Source: SIG77 sp045589595 (GTDB lineage: Bacteria; Verrucomicrobiota; Lentisphaeria; Victivallales; UBA1829). From it: a DNA stretch of 43,985 bases. Position numbers and translations under genes: made by a program. Where the stretch lies: assembly GCA_045589595.1 (NCBI GenBank), contig JAZNPK010000009.1, positions 1-43,985 on the forward strand, written 5' to 3'. Every line of letters starts with the position of its first letter. Positions within the stretch are counted from its first letter, which is position 1. The notes below the pieces were generated by a model. It searched no databases, was not told the origin of the DNA, and saw only the letters and a program-made list of their open reading frames with translations. Below are positions 26,001 to 33,965 of this stretch, one piece after another.

Positions 26001-27404
26001 GGCGGGCTTGACTGCAACTTCTGCCACGCCGTTGCCTTTGATCCGGATCTCTGTCAGTTTCGCCAGCGGAAGGGCTGCTTCGGCTGCTTTGGCGGCTTTC
26101 AGTGCCGCTTCGGCTGATGCAATGGCGTCTTTCTGGTTGTCGCGTTTGGCGATCGAGAGCGCACGCTGTGCTGCACGGACTGCATTCACTGCTTCTTTTG
26201 CCGCATTGGCGTCTTTCGGGGTCTTCACGGTGGTGAAACAGCTGCCGTCCATAAAGACTTCAATGGAGTTGTCCGCCTGAACAGCAAAATCAACATCCAG
26301 CACATGTTTGGAGGCGGGAGGCAGAGAGTCCCATTCGCGGATGACATCAATGTACTGCGGTTCCGCATCGTAAGACGATCTGAAACGGCGCAGCATGGGA
26401 CGCACATAAACGTTCAATCTGCCGAACCCGGAGGCGATCAGCATATCGGCGAGTTCCACTCTGGTCCCTTTGTTTTTGCCGAGCATGGGGATCACGAGCG
26501 TTTCCGTGCCGTTTTTCGCTTCAATGGGATGGACCGTTGTCGCGCCGTTGTCGTACACCAGAGTCATTTCCAGCGGTTTCTGGACTTCATTCAGGACGAC
26601 CTGAAAACCGCATTTGCCGTTGGCAGGTTTGAGTGTGACATCGGTTTTGACGCCGTTTTTCAATTTCTGGCTGAGACTGCGGTAGTCTGCAAAATGTTTT
26701 GCCGCCGGATAAGATTTGAGGGGACGCACATCCGAGATCATAATGTCGCTGATGGAGAACCGGTTATCCGGAATACTGGCAAAGTTGACGCTGTTGACCG
26801 CATCCGCAAAGGGGACTTCGAGGATCTTGTTCAGTTTGCGGTCCATGGAGATGTAAACGGAAAGTTTGCCGTTCTGGATACGGATGGTGGCTTCTTCCCA
26901 TTTTCTGTTGCGGATAAAAGTCATATCCCCTTTGGCGGAACCGGCGGTGACCGCATCCGAGGAAATGGTCACTGCGTCTTTGCCGTTGAGGACGATCTTG
27001 AAACTTTTTGCCGTACCGGGTTTTCCGGAAACTGCTGCCTTGGTCACAACACCTTTCGCATTTTTGACTTCCGGTTGTTCAGGAACGGGGTCAACCGCAT
27101 TCATGAAACGGAAACTGAAAAAGATGTCCATGGCTTTCAGCGCGGGGACTGCAATATCTTTTTCATAAATCCTGATGCCGGGTTTGTCTGCCGGAGCATT
27201 GATGTTCAGTTCTGCCGCGCGCCGCCAGATCGGGTCATTGCCCACACTGACGCTTTCCGCCTGCGTAATGCCGGGCGCAACATCGCAGTAATTCGTAAAA
27301 TTTTCCTGCATGTAGATTTTTTCCGCCGCAAATGCCGTCAGTGCGCAGGAGGTACATGCAAGTACCGCGCCGAGCCGGAGAGAATTCCAAGGGTTCGGGA
27401 TCAT
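23094..27404 (-). CDS. Very large secreted glycosidase-like protein
   Basis: A 1436-residue protein with a signal peptide (cleavage near residue 27, TAFAA). N-terminal beta-sandwich domains are followed by an alanine-rich helical stretch (about 393-446) and more beta-rich modules. A probable TIM barrel spans about 850-1150, containing LIWHESAPGYG (E919) and NGSWEFVYR (E1041). The spacing and order resemble the acid/base and nucleophile pair of clan GH-A hydrolases, but this is inferred. The C-terminal 250 residues are beta-rich (KGNSSWGQIRFEIED) and may bind sugar. ATG at 27404 follows AAGGAA. It is monocistronic. No named family was recognised. Confidence 0.7.
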   Translation of the reverse strand: MIPNPWNSLRLGAVLACTSCALTAFAAEKIYMQENFTNYCDVAPGITQAESVSVGNDPIWRRAAELNINAPADKPGIRIYEKDIAVPALKAMDIFFSFRFMNAVDPVPEQPEVKNAKGVVTKAAVSGKPGTAKSFKIVLNGKDAVTISSDAVTAGSAKGDMTFIRNRKWEEATIRIQNGKLSVYISMDRKLNKILEVPFADAVNSVNFASIPDNRFSISDIMISDVRPLKSYPAAKHFADYRSLSQKLKNGVKTDVTLKPANGKCGFQVVLNEVQKPLEMTLVYDNGATTVHPIEAKNGTETLVIPMLGKNKGTRVELADMLIASGFGRLNVYVRPMLRRFRSSYDAEPQYIDVIREWDSLPPASKHVLDVDFAVQADNSIEVFMDGSCFTTVKTPKDANAAKEAVNAVRAAQRALSIAKRDNQKDAIASAEAALKAAKAAEAALPLAKLTEIRIKGNGVAEVAVKPACKNPDAAKYTIIDLSANPRAKAFADAVASVKPGFQTIDGIPFNVADGMNSADVAICKQAKGNWALEVEEYLGRAASDGFPSAIHYKLPSAPYATAHLILALDPAPGKDAVLTTRMAYYIVPNGSGGNMLSDHVITIKDGVIPDDFKQIGTVELKGKKVPLYRVSIPLPTGKILDIAAGGKGIDFEFIGKGWENYEQIDNTMKPHPHSDSAFNIFAVTLEKAAVSMDMKQYAPGNVFTSDEKAQTGVTLKALTDDAKGAVIWTARDVDGKEIFNGSKPYSLKKAGDQTEIVIPLKAGIGYYDLDISLVEGAKTQIVHPARFAILAKDNRKATRTGSPYATWWFNAHGSPGTPELGGPLMNKAGIRKCSWVFPTEEMMEKYNICNTGNLSCPSMRYFDAEKGVFKDQTVREKDPADPKKWITKTISGEENFVNMIKNGMKPHGFYDHILIWHESAPGYGIPEELLNMPITDKIKEQIKADERFAKYINESGRLIRKHFPNLRIQIGNSSASVGAATRPLRAGADPQYYDSIGIETPSQVIVPEKLQEVGFQGLVISRDIAKLLAKKDVPINGSWEFVYRCERDMGEQQQAEWYMRDVLLSLANNFTLISPGIFFDCCTGYYNGLWGQSGILLRAPYVYPKRAYVAYAALTQVLDNVKFVRQIATGSTTVYALEFKRGDGNTVTALWSTRGNVEFELKNPSGKAVITDLYGREKSADGDVIKVNAGTAPAYVTTAKPLTAVAITGRSFPKEQARADQAKVAVVLDDAAKVIAEPDPQHTSTHTNFLPILKPGTFTVSTVQDAEKGASLEVKLDLAKDPWKSNYIMEYTTIRLKEPAAVPGNPAAVGIWVKGNSSWGQIRFEIEDANGEIFKNLSTGKTWGCDILDWPGNLSIDFDGWCFIGTALRDTKLFNDHSPGPVSEQWVSCGGDKKIDLPIKIRAVSVGIYRHKLDLLDFKASDPAILLREICGIEE

Positions 27405-27466
27405 CTGTGATTCCTTTCATTTGTTGTATGTCTGTCAACGAAATAAAACAATTCTGAAACATGAAA

Positions 27467-27494
27467 AAATAACGCAGCAACATTGCAAAATCAA
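27467..27494 (-). promoter_or_regulatory. Possible promoter of the 1436-residue protein gene
   Basis: Minus strand: -35 TTGATT (27489-27494), 16-bp spacer, weak -10 TTATTT (27467-27472), 62 bases before the ATG at 27404. Confidence 0.35.
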
Positions 27495-27535
27495 ATATCT
27501 GCAGTTGTAAAAAATTACTGAATTATTGTAAAAAC

Positions 27536-28183
27536 TTACGGTTCATCAAAACGCACGGCGCGGATGAAGCGTTCCCCCAGATCGCGCAGCTGCGGTGCTG
27601 TCGTGCCGCTGCCACGCTGGGAGTAAAAGATGGATCCGACAACGCCCGGTCTGCCCGGAACAAAGAACAGATATCCGTGGCTGTTCACGGTACTCCCGGA
27701 AGTGGTGAGCGATATGAAATATTCAACGGCATCGATGGAATCGTCAGAGATCTTTACGGGTGTGACCGTCAGGTTCCGGGCGTCCTTTCCGAATCTTGCT
27801 CTGCAGATCTTCAGCAGCTCCATCTGTGATGTATCGCCGGTGACGATCTGGGGCGGCAGAACGGTTTGCGTCACGCCGCAGATCAGGTTCTGCCCCTGCC
27901 AGTCTTTGGGATCGACACGCCACTGTGCATAGTCCGGACGGTTCTGATGCAGATAGATGTGCAGCTGCTCAAGACCTTCCCGCAGAATGTGGAAATTGCG
28001 GTACCGGATCACCTCGCAGTCTTCATCCGTTTTGAAAAAATAGTGACCGCTGTTGTCGGCGTCCAGCAATTTTTTGTCGACTTTTGTATTGGCTGCCGGA
28101 ATGGTCAGCGTATCGCTGCAGCAGCCGGCTGTCAGCAGCAGAGCGGCTGCGGCTGTGAAAAACAGGATCAGAGTCCGTTTCAT
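27536..28183 (-). CDS. Lipoprotein of unknown function
   Basis: A 215-residue protein with an excellent lipoprotein signal (MKRTLILFFTAAAALLLTAGC, Cys21). The mature part is a mixed alpha/beta domain with no motif I recognise; HGYLFFVPGRPGVVGSIFYS near the end looks like a beta hairpin core. GGAGG lies ten bases before ATG 28183. The gap to the antiporter gene upstream (104 bases) has no clear terminator or strong promoter, so it may be co-transcribed with it. Confidence 0.75.
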   Translation of the reverse strand: MKRTLILFFTAAAALLLTAGCCSDTLTIPAANTKVDKKLLDADNSGHYFFKTDEDCEVIRYRNFHILREGLEQLHIYLHQNRPDYAQWRVDPKDWQGQNLICGVTQTVLPPQIVTGDTSQMELLKICRARFGKDARNLTVTPVKISDDSIDAVEYFISLTTSGSTVNSHGYLFFVPGRPGVVGSIFYSQRGSGTTAPQLRDLGERFIRAVRFDEP

Positions 28184-28286
28184 TTCAAAAGATCCTCCAA
28201 AGGTTCAGATATCTGTCAGTAATACCATAACTTTAAAGCCGGAATCCGGGAATTGCAAGTCCGATGCGAAAAATAGACGGTCCATC

Positions 28287-29237
28287 TCAACTGCAGGAGA
28301 TGAGCCAGATGGTGTATCCGATGTAGATCAGAAAGAGAATGTACCCTTCGCGTCTGCTGATGATCATTCCGGTTTTCATCATGGGGATGAGCAGAGCGGA
28401 AAGCCCCGTCATCAGCCCCAGATCGATCATGCTGATACCGGGCGCGGAGGTGGGGGCGATCATGGGCGCCACACCGAGAATGGCAAGAATATTGAAAATA
28501 TTGGAGCCGACCACATTGCCGATGGCGATGTCTTTTTCCCCTTTCAACGCCGCTACAATGGATGTGGCAAGTTCCGGCATACTGGTCCCGATGGCAACAA
28601 CTGTCAGCCCGATGACTGCCTCCGGTACATCGAAGACCTTGGCAATGAAGACTGCCGAATTGACCAGCAGTTTTCCACCGCAGATCAGGCAGAACAGTCC
28701 CGCAATGGCAAGCAGCAGTGCCAATGGCAGACGCATATCCCCGCCGGCGTTCTCATCTGTTTCCTGCGGCTGTTCCCCATCTCTTTTGGAGGCGAAGAGG
28801 CTCCATGATGCGTAGAGGATGATCCCCGTGAGAAATACCAGACTTTCCCAGCGGTTCACGCCGCCGGTGAAATAACAAAACACACCCAGAACAATACTGG
28901 AGAGCAGCATCAGCGGCACATCCAGTTTGAAAAGTTTCGGATTGACATTCAGCGGGGTGATCATTGCGCAGACGCCGAGGATCAGTGCAATGTTGCAGAT
29001 GTTGGAGCCGACCACATTGCCGATGCTCACATCGCCGTGTCCGTTCAGGCTTGCACCAATACTTACCACCAGTTCCGGCGCACTGGTCCCGAACGCAACA
29101 AGCGTCAGCCCGATGACGAGGGGCGGGATCTTCATTTTTGTTGCTACCGCCACACTTCCGCGGACGAGTCCATCTGCTCCGTAATACAGCAGGACCAGTC
29201 CGCCGATCCCGCCGCAGATCTGAAGAAATGTATTCAT
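28287..29237 (-). CDS. Calcium/sodium antiporter (CaCA family, YrbG-like)
   Basis: A 316-residue inner-membrane exchanger with ten predicted helices in two inverted halves. Each half has the ion-binding alpha repeat: VAFGTSAPELVVSIGAS then SIGNVVGSNICNIALILG, and VAIGTSMPELATSIVAA then AIGNVVGSNIFNILAILG. These are diagnostic of the Ca2+:cation antiporter superfamily. It exports Ca2+ in exchange for Na+ or H+. A short charged loop (KRDGEQPQETDENAGGD) separates the halves. It has its own promoter. Confidence 0.93.
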   Translation of the reverse strand: MNTFLQICGGIGGLVLLYYGADGLVRGSVAVATKMKIPPLVIGLTLVAFGTSAPELVVSIGASLNGHGDVSIGNVVGSNICNIALILGVCAMITPLNVNPKLFKLDVPLMLLSSIVLGVFCYFTGGVNRWESLVFLTGIILYASWSLFASKRDGEQPQETDENAGGDMRLPLALLLAIAGLFCLICGGKLLVNSAVFIAKVFDVPEAVIGLTVVAIGTSMPELATSIVAALKGEKDIAIGNVVGSNIFNILAILGVAPMIAPTSAPGISMIDLGLMTGLSALLIPMMKTGMIISRREGYILFLIYIGYTIWLISCS

Positions 29238-29268
29238 ATTTGCTCAATCTCCTTCATTTTATCCGCCT

Positions 29269-29296
29269 AATATAGCACCATACAGAAAAAAATCAA
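29269..29296 (-). promoter_or_regulatory. Antiporter gene promoter
   Basis: Minus strand: -35 TTGATT (29291-29296), 16-bp spacer, -10 TATATT (29269-29274), 31 bases before the ATG at 29237. Confidence 0.65.
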
Positions 29297-29322
29297 GCAG
29301 CGGATCGGGGCGGCATAAACAC

Positions 29323-29356
29323 AAAAAAGGAATTGCTTCCGCCTGAAAGCAATTCC
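29323..29356 (-). terminator. Terminator of the 29387-30574 oxidoreductase gene
   Basis: A 10-bp stem (GGAATTGCTT at 29329-29338 with AAGCAATTCC at 29347-29356), followed on the minus strand by six T. It lies 30 bases after the stop. Confidence 0.9.
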
Positions 29357-29386
29357 TGAAGAAGTCCGGGAAAAAGATCGATCCCG

Positions 29387-30574
29387 TCAGCCGATCTGTC
29401 CGCCGTTGAAATATTCCTTCCATTCATCCGGAACGGGGGGAATATCACAGGGGATACTGCCGTGACGCATGGAGTAATGCCCCATTGCGCCCGCAGCGAC
29501 AGCGTTTCTGGCATCGATGGGGGACACGTGGGGGACCTTGCCATCCAGCACAAAGTCTACGAATGCGGGTACGATATTGGTATCGGAGCCGCCGTGACCG
29601 CCCTCGCGGGGGTAGATGTTGTACACAATATCGGGTTTATGGCGTTTGCCGCGCTGAGTCCAGACATGGATCTGCACGCTTTCGCCGTAATCACCCACGT
29701 TTTCGATTCTGCCCTTTGTGCCGATGAAGGTGTAATTCCGTTCGGAATCCGGCGTGTACATGCAGTGCATATAAGTCGCCTGAATACCGTTTTCCAGTTC
29801 CATCATCAGGATATTATGGTCTTCCACATCCATGGCGGGATTCAGTTTCTTCTGTTCCAGCGGGGGCCATGAACTGTCTTTGAACGCGATCTTGCGGTCG
29901 GGCTTTTCATCTTTTTCAAGAAAATCAGTCGTCCGGTTGTAAACGGAAAGTCTGCCCATGGCGGAGACCCGTTTCGGGGCGGCGCCCGCGAGCCACTGGA
30001 TCACATCGATATCGTGACTGCCCTTCTGGAGCAGAAGACCGTTGCAGTTTTTCTGTTCGGCGCACCAGTGATGGAAGTAGCAGCTGCCGTACGCAACAAA
30101 GTGACGGCACCAGACCGCCTGGATCTCACCGATCACACCGCTGTCGATGATCTCCTTCATCTTCAGGACGAAAGGCAGATAGCGCATATTATGACCGATC
30201 ATCAGTTTGCTTTTTGTGCGGTATGCGGTTTCCAGGATGTGGTCGCAGCCTTCAATGGAGATCGCCATGGGTTTCTCAAGATAGACGGCTTTCCCCGCTT
30301 CCAGCGCGGCAACTGCCATTTCCTCGTGAAAATGGTCACGCACCATAATGAACACCGCTTCCACTGCCGGATCAGCAAGAAGTTCTTCCGCGGTGCTGTA
30401 ATATTTCGCAGGTTCATCCGGATACTTTTCCTGCGTTTCTTTTATTTTTTCCGGATCGCGGTCCGCCACTGCAACGATCTCTGCTCTGTCGCGAGGCAGC
30501 AGCAGAAAAGGCAGCGCGGCACGAAGATTCTGGTCTGCACCGATGACACCGACTTTCAATTTTCTTTCAGCCAT
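29387..30574 (-). CDS. Gfo/Idh/MocA family oxidoreductase
   Basis: A 395-residue NAD(P)-dependent dehydrogenase. The N-terminal Rossmann fold begins KVGVIGADQNLRAALP, an atypical nucleotide loop in which the usual GxGxxA is altered (GADQNL). The catalytic VYLEKPMAIS is intact, followed by GHNMRYLPF and LLLQKGSHDIDVIQWL, the latter holding the His-Asp pair often used in catalysis. The sugar substrate is unknown. It is monocistronic, ends in a strong terminator, and is transcribed divergently from an AraC-type regulator, which therefore may control it. Confidence 0.88.
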   Translation of the reverse strand: MAERKLKVGVIGADQNLRAALPFLLLPRDRAEIVAVADRDPEKIKETQEKYPDEPAKYYSTAEELLADPAVEAVFIMVRDHFHEEMAVAALEAGKAVYLEKPMAISIEGCDHILETAYRTKSKLMIGHNMRYLPFVLKMKEIIDSGVIGEIQAVWCRHFVAYGSCYFHHWCAEQKNCNGLLLQKGSHDIDVIQWLAGAAPKRVSAMGRLSVYNRTTDFLEKDEKPDRKIAFKDSSWPPLEQKKLNPAMDVEDHNILMMELENGIQATYMHCMYTPDSERNYTFIGTKGRIENVGDYGESVQIHVWTQRGKRHKPDIVYNIYPREGGHGGSDTNIVPAFVDFVLDGKVPHVSPIDARNAVAAGAMGHYSMRHGSIPCDIPPVPDEWKEYFNGGQIG

Positions 30575-30609
30575 GATGATTTTTGCTCCTGAATTTATTT
30601 TTTTTCGGA

Positions 30610-30637
30610 TTGCTTTTTTACATTAACCTGCTATTGT
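30610..30637 (+). promoter_or_regulatory. Possible promoter of the AraC gene
   Basis: Plus strand: -35 TTGCTT (30610-30615), 16-bp spacer, -10 TATTGT (30632-30637), 42 bases before the ATG at 30680. The divergent oxidoreductase gene has only a weak candidate on the other strand in the same 105-base gap, which fits an activator-dependent promoter. Confidence 0.45.
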
Positions 30638-30679
30638 AAGACAGACAACTGGATTTTTTTTGCAACGACAGGATATAAG

Positions 30680-31510
30680 ATGCATACGATCATTTCCCGG
30701 AACAATGTGAACCGAAAACCCGATTTGCCATTGCCGTTTTATGTCCGTTCTGCAGGCTGTAATCACGCAGAACCCGGATGGCGCGAAACGACTCCCCCCG
30801 GATGGAAAAATTTTGTTCAGATCTTCTGGACCGTTTCCGGCTGCGGCGAATTTGAGTTCAATGATACCTGCATCCGGACGGGGCAGGGCGATTTTTTCTA
30901 CCGTCTGCCGGGGGAACGCCACAATCAGCGCAATGCCGGAGACGATGTCTGGATCTACCGCTGGATGACATTTGACGGACCCGGCGCGGCATCATTCATC
31001 AATGCTTTCGGTTATCCCCGCAACGGGCTTCATGCCGGAGAATGTCCCCAGACGCTTTTTCAGTCGCTGGAACAGCTTCTACCTCTGGGATCACCTGCAT
31101 CGCAGCGGCGCGCACTGGTTTTCTGTACGGATATCCTTGCCAGAGCCGGCGGATCGTCCGACGATATCCCGGCACGCATGGATCTGCTGACCGAGGCATT
31201 GGAAACGATCCGCAACGATTTTGCCGATCCGGAACTTTCCGTGGAGACACTGGCACTTCAGCTGGGCGTCCACCGGACCACACTCAACCGGTTGTTTCTG
31301 GAAAAACTGCAGCGTACACCCGGTGACCTGATCCGCGAGCAGCGTCTTCACCATGCGCTGGAATTGCTGAAATATTCCTCTCTGCCGGTAAAAGAAACGG
31401 CGTATGCGTCCGGATTCAACGATCCGGCATATTTCTGCCGCTGCATCCGCAAACTCACCGGCAGGACCCCGTTGAAATTCCGGGATGGTCCCGTGGAAAA
31501 AACGGACTGA
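30680..31510 (+). CDS. AraC family transcriptional regulator
   Basis: A 276-residue regulator. Residues 1-150 form a cupin-like sensor domain (FWTVSGCGEFEFND, GDFFYRLPGERHNQ) that probably binds a sugar. Residues about 175-270 hold the double helix-turn-helix: LSVETLALQLGVHRTTLNRLF then VKETAYASGFNDPAYFCRCI, ending in the family-typical KLTGRTPLKFR. ATG at 30680 follows AGGA. It probably regulates the divergent oxidoreductase gene and perhaps its own transcription. The inducer is unknown. Confidence 0.9.
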   Translation: MHTIISRNNVNRKPDLPLPFYVRSAGCNHAEPGWRETTPPGWKNFVQIFWTVSGCGEFEFNDTCIRTGQGDFFYRLPGERHNQRNAGDDVWIYRWMTFDGPGAASFINAFGYPRNGLHAGECPQTLFQSLEQLLPLGSPASQRRALVFCTDILARAGGSSDDIPARMDLLTEALETIRNDFADPELSVETLALQLGVHRTTLNRLFLEKLQRTPGDLIREQRLHHALELLKYSSLPVKETAYASGFNDPAYFCRCIRKLTGRTPLKFRDGPVEKTD

Positions 31511-31526
31511 ATTTATGAGACAGCCC

Positions 31527-31554
31527 TTGAATTTTGTATGAGAGCGGGTATTTT
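31527..31554 (+). promoter_or_regulatory. ruvA promoter
   Basis: Plus strand: -35 TTGAAT (31527-31532), 16-bp spacer, -10 TATTTT (31549-31554), 49 bases before the ATG at 31604. Confidence 0.55.
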
Positions 31555-31603
31555 TTGAACAGAACAGAATCGCACAGAAACAACAGAACGGAGAAATCAG
31601 CTT

Positions 31604-32215
31604 ATGATCGCGCAGCTTACCGGGACAGTAGTCAAGTCCAGCCTGACGGAAACCATCCTTGATGTTCAGGGCGTGGGGTACCGCGTTTTTATCCCGATGA
31701 GTACCTTTGATGTATTGCCCCGAGAAGGCGGAAAAGTGACGCTGCTCACCCATTTTCAGGTGTCGGAAAACGATATGGCGCTCTACGGATTCGCCACGGA
31801 ACGGGAACGCGCCGTCTTTCTTCTGCTGATCACAGTGAACGGGATCGGCAGTAAAACGGCACTGAACATCCTCAGCAGTATGAATATCCCTTCCTTCTGT
31901 CAGGCATTGATCGAAGGCGACATCAAAGCACTCAAGCAGTTGAACGGTATCGGCGCAAAAACTGCCGAGCGTATGGTGGTGGAACTGCGGGACAAGATCA
32001 CGGACATCGTGCCGGAAGCCGCTTTCGGTTCGCCGGAAGCCGCATCAGCTGTCAGTTCACGGGAAGTGGAAGATGCTCTTCTTGCGTTGGAACAGCTGGG
32101 ATTCCAGAAGAACAAAATCCAGAAAACAGTCACGGATCTTGTTGCCGCTCTGCCGGAAAATCAGCGCAGCGTGGAAAATATTGTCCGCAAATCCCTGCAG
32201 GCACTCAACAAGTAA
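31604..32215 (+). CDS. ruvA: Holliday junction DNA helicase subunit RuvA
   Basis: A 203-residue protein of normal RuvA length. RuvA binds four-way DNA junctions and loads the RuvB motor for branch migration. The N-terminal OB fold (MIAQLTGTVV, GVGYRVFIP), two helix-hairpin-helix motifs (TVNGIGSKTALNIL; LNGIGAKTAERMVVEL) and the C-terminal RuvB-binding domain (ALLALEQLGFQKNKI) are all present. ruvB and ruvC are not adjacent. It is the first gene of a plus-strand run whose other members look metabolic, with a 13-base gap to the next gene. Confidence 0.95.
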   Translation: MIAQLTGTVVKSSLTETILDVQGVGYRVFIPMSTFDVLPREGGKVTLLTHFQVSENDMALYGFATERERAVFLLLITVNGIGSKTALNILSSMNIPSFCQALIEGDIKALKQLNGIGAKTAERMVVELRDKITDIVPEAAFGSPEAASAVSSREVEDALLALEQLGFQKNKIQKTVTDLVAALPENQRSVENIVRKSLQALNK

Positions 32216-32228
32216 GGATGGAAGTATC

Positions 32229-33047
32229 ATGCCGGAACTGCAGCCGAAATCCATGGAGGAACACCGTCAGTATCTCTACGATATCGTGCGGCTGAAACTC
32301 TTTTATCTCCATCTGCATCTGACAGAACGCGCTCCGGAAACGGGCGAAACATTTCAGGACGTGATCCGCAACCGTGTGGATATCTACCGGAAAACCGATG
32401 CCAACCCCGGACTCCATACGCCATCGGAATTGTTTTTCGATGCCCCCGCATGGAAAAATATGGAGGACGATGCCGGAAAACTTTACCGGAAATATGCGGC
32501 AGACTCCGACCGGGCGATCTTTGAGGAAAAAGCATTTGCCGTGTTCAAAGATGCCATTGACCGCCGCTGCGAACGGGACTGGCTGGACAATTCGGTGATC
32601 TCCAATTATCAGTGCGGCAGCATCAAACACGAAACCTGCCTTTCTTATGAGGATCGGGCTCTGCTTGGTTTCCATATCGGAAACGCTGTCAGACCCCATT
32701 CGTTTTATGATGATCCCCTGTATCTGCCCCGCTGTTTCCGGGCGCTGGTGCGCGTGGCGGAAGAGATCTATCACGCAAAAGGCATCTTCACCCACACCTG
32801 GCTCAATGACAGTGCCAGATGGTGCGCGCAGTTCCCCGATGAATGGCAGAAAAATATGTCCGCCCCCGGCACAGAACCGAACTGGACGTACTGCTGGTGG
32901 GGACAGTTCATTTCCGGACGCGGTCTGCTGAACAGAAAAAACGCTGATTATTTGCGTGAACATCACGATTTCCGCTATCATCCCCGGGAATCGTTCTGTT
33001 CCATTGAAGCCATGAAAAAACATATCGCCGCCGTTCTCGGCGACTGA
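32229..33047 (+). CDS. Conserved-looking hypothetical protein
   Basis: A 272-residue cytoplasmic-looking protein; I do not recognise the family. It starts at ATG 32229 behind AAGGATGGAAG; the longer upstream frame overlaps ruvA and is rejected. It is rich in Trp, Tyr and His, with segments such as GFHIGNAVRPHSFYDDPLYLPRC and FTHTWLNDSARWCAQFPDEW that look like conserved catalytic or binding loops. There is no signal peptide or membrane helix. It lies 26 bases before a TIM-barrel isomerase gene, so a sugar-related role is possible. Confidence 0.65.
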   Translation: MPELQPKSMEEHRQYLYDIVRLKLFYLHLHLTERAPETGETFQDVIRNRVDIYRKTDANPGLHTPSELFFDAPAWKNMEDDAGKLYRKYAADSDRAIFEEKAFAVFKDAIDRRCERDWLDNSVISNYQCGSIKHETCLSYEDRALLGFHIGNAVRPHSFYDDPLYLPRCFRALVRVAEEIYHAKGIFTHTWLNDSARWCAQFPDEWQKNMSAPGTEPNWTYCWWGQFISGRGLLNRKNADYLREHHDFRYHPRESFCSIEAMKKHIAAVLGD

Positions 33048-33073
33048 AACTGAATACATAAGGAGTCATTCCC

Positions 33074-33958
33074 GTGAGAAAGTACACCATTGCAAGTTGT
33101 TCCCTCGGTAGTTTTGTGGATGAAAAAATGGAGCAGTCCATGCGCAAAAGCCGTATCCGGCGGCTGGAATTGACCGGTTCCCTCTGCACCCGGGAAGAGG
33201 ATGCCGCCGTAGAAACGGTCCGCCGTCTTCAGAGTATGGTGCAGGACGGCAGCTGGGTCATCGGTTCTGTTCATATCCCCTTCGGCGAACCTTATGATCC
33301 TTCCGCCGCAGATGAAACTGCCCGTCTGGCAAATTGCGAACGGATCCGTGAGGTCGTTATGAAATGCGTGGATGCCGGTCTGGGCGCACCCGCCTACACC
33401 CTCCACGGCGGTATGGAACCCACAACGGATGAGGAACGGTCCCTCCGTCTGGCACAGTCCCGGAAAAGTCTGGCGGAACTTGCACCCTTTTTCAAAGAAC
33501 TCGGCGCATATGTGAATGTGGAATTTCTGCCCCGGTCCTGCTGTGGCAACTGCGTGGAGGAACTCCAGTTCATCACGGACGGACAGCCTGATAATGTGGG
33601 GATCTGTTTCGATGTGAACCACGTGATGGATCACAGCCGGGATCTGCCCCGATGGATCACCGCCCTCGCGCCACGCATCCGCTCCTTCCATCTCTCCGAC
33701 TATGACGGCGTGGATGAACAGCATTGGCTGATCCCTCATCAGGGCGTGATCGACTGGCACGGCGTTATGGCTGCCATCAAAGCCATCGACCACGATGTGA
33801 ATATGATCTTTGAATGTAATTTCCGCGGCGGCGTCACATGGCGCGGCAACACTTGTCTGGATTCCACCCCGCGGATCTTTGAATATTCCGCATTCTATCT
33901 GGAAAATGTGGAACGTTTCAAAGAACTGGACGACGAATTTGAAAACTGTACATTCTGA
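33074..33958 (+). CDS. Sugar phosphate isomerase/epimerase (TIM barrel)
   Basis: A 294-residue xylose-isomerase-like TIM-barrel protein. The start is GTG at 33074, eight bases after AAGGAG. Metal-ligand strands are visible: VNVEFLP, GICFDVNHVMDH, IRSFHLSDYDGVDEQHW and MIFECNF, with the Glu/Asp/His/Glu set expected of the fold. The substrate is unknown. Its 3' end, including the last codons and stop, is duplicated on the far side of the 475-bp transposable element that follows, evidence that the element inserted at this spot and copied the target. Confidence 0.87.
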   Translation: MRKYTIASCSLGSFVDEKMEQSMRKSRIRRLELTGSLCTREEDAAVETVRRLQSMVQDGSWVIGSVHIPFGEPYDPSAADETARLANCERIREVVMKCVDAGLGAPAYTLHGGMEPTTDEERSLRLAQSRKSLAELAPFFKELGAYVNVEFLPRSCCGNCVEELQFITDGQPDNVGICFDVNHVMDHSRDLPRWITALAPRIRSFHLSDYDGVDEQHWLIPHQGVIDWHGVMAAIKAIDHDVNMIFECNFRGGVTWRGNTCLDSTPRIFEYSAFYLENVERFKELDDEFENCTF

Positions 33959-33962
33959 ACAC
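33937..33962. repeat. Left 26-bp direct repeat flanking the IS-derived element
   Basis: Identical to 34441-34466. It includes the last seven codons (including the stop) of the upstream isomerase gene. The next three bases are AGA here and GGA at the right copy, so the duplication may be 29 bp with one mismatch. It is interpreted as a long target-site duplication. Confidence 0.9.
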
Positions 33963-33965
33963 AGA

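Noticed and set aside
23091..26117. A 1008-codon open frame on the plus strand
   Set aside because: It lies opposite the 1436-residue gene, which has signal peptide, ribosome site and terminator. The antisense frame has no ribosome site, promoter or recognisable domain and reflects codon bias of the real gene.
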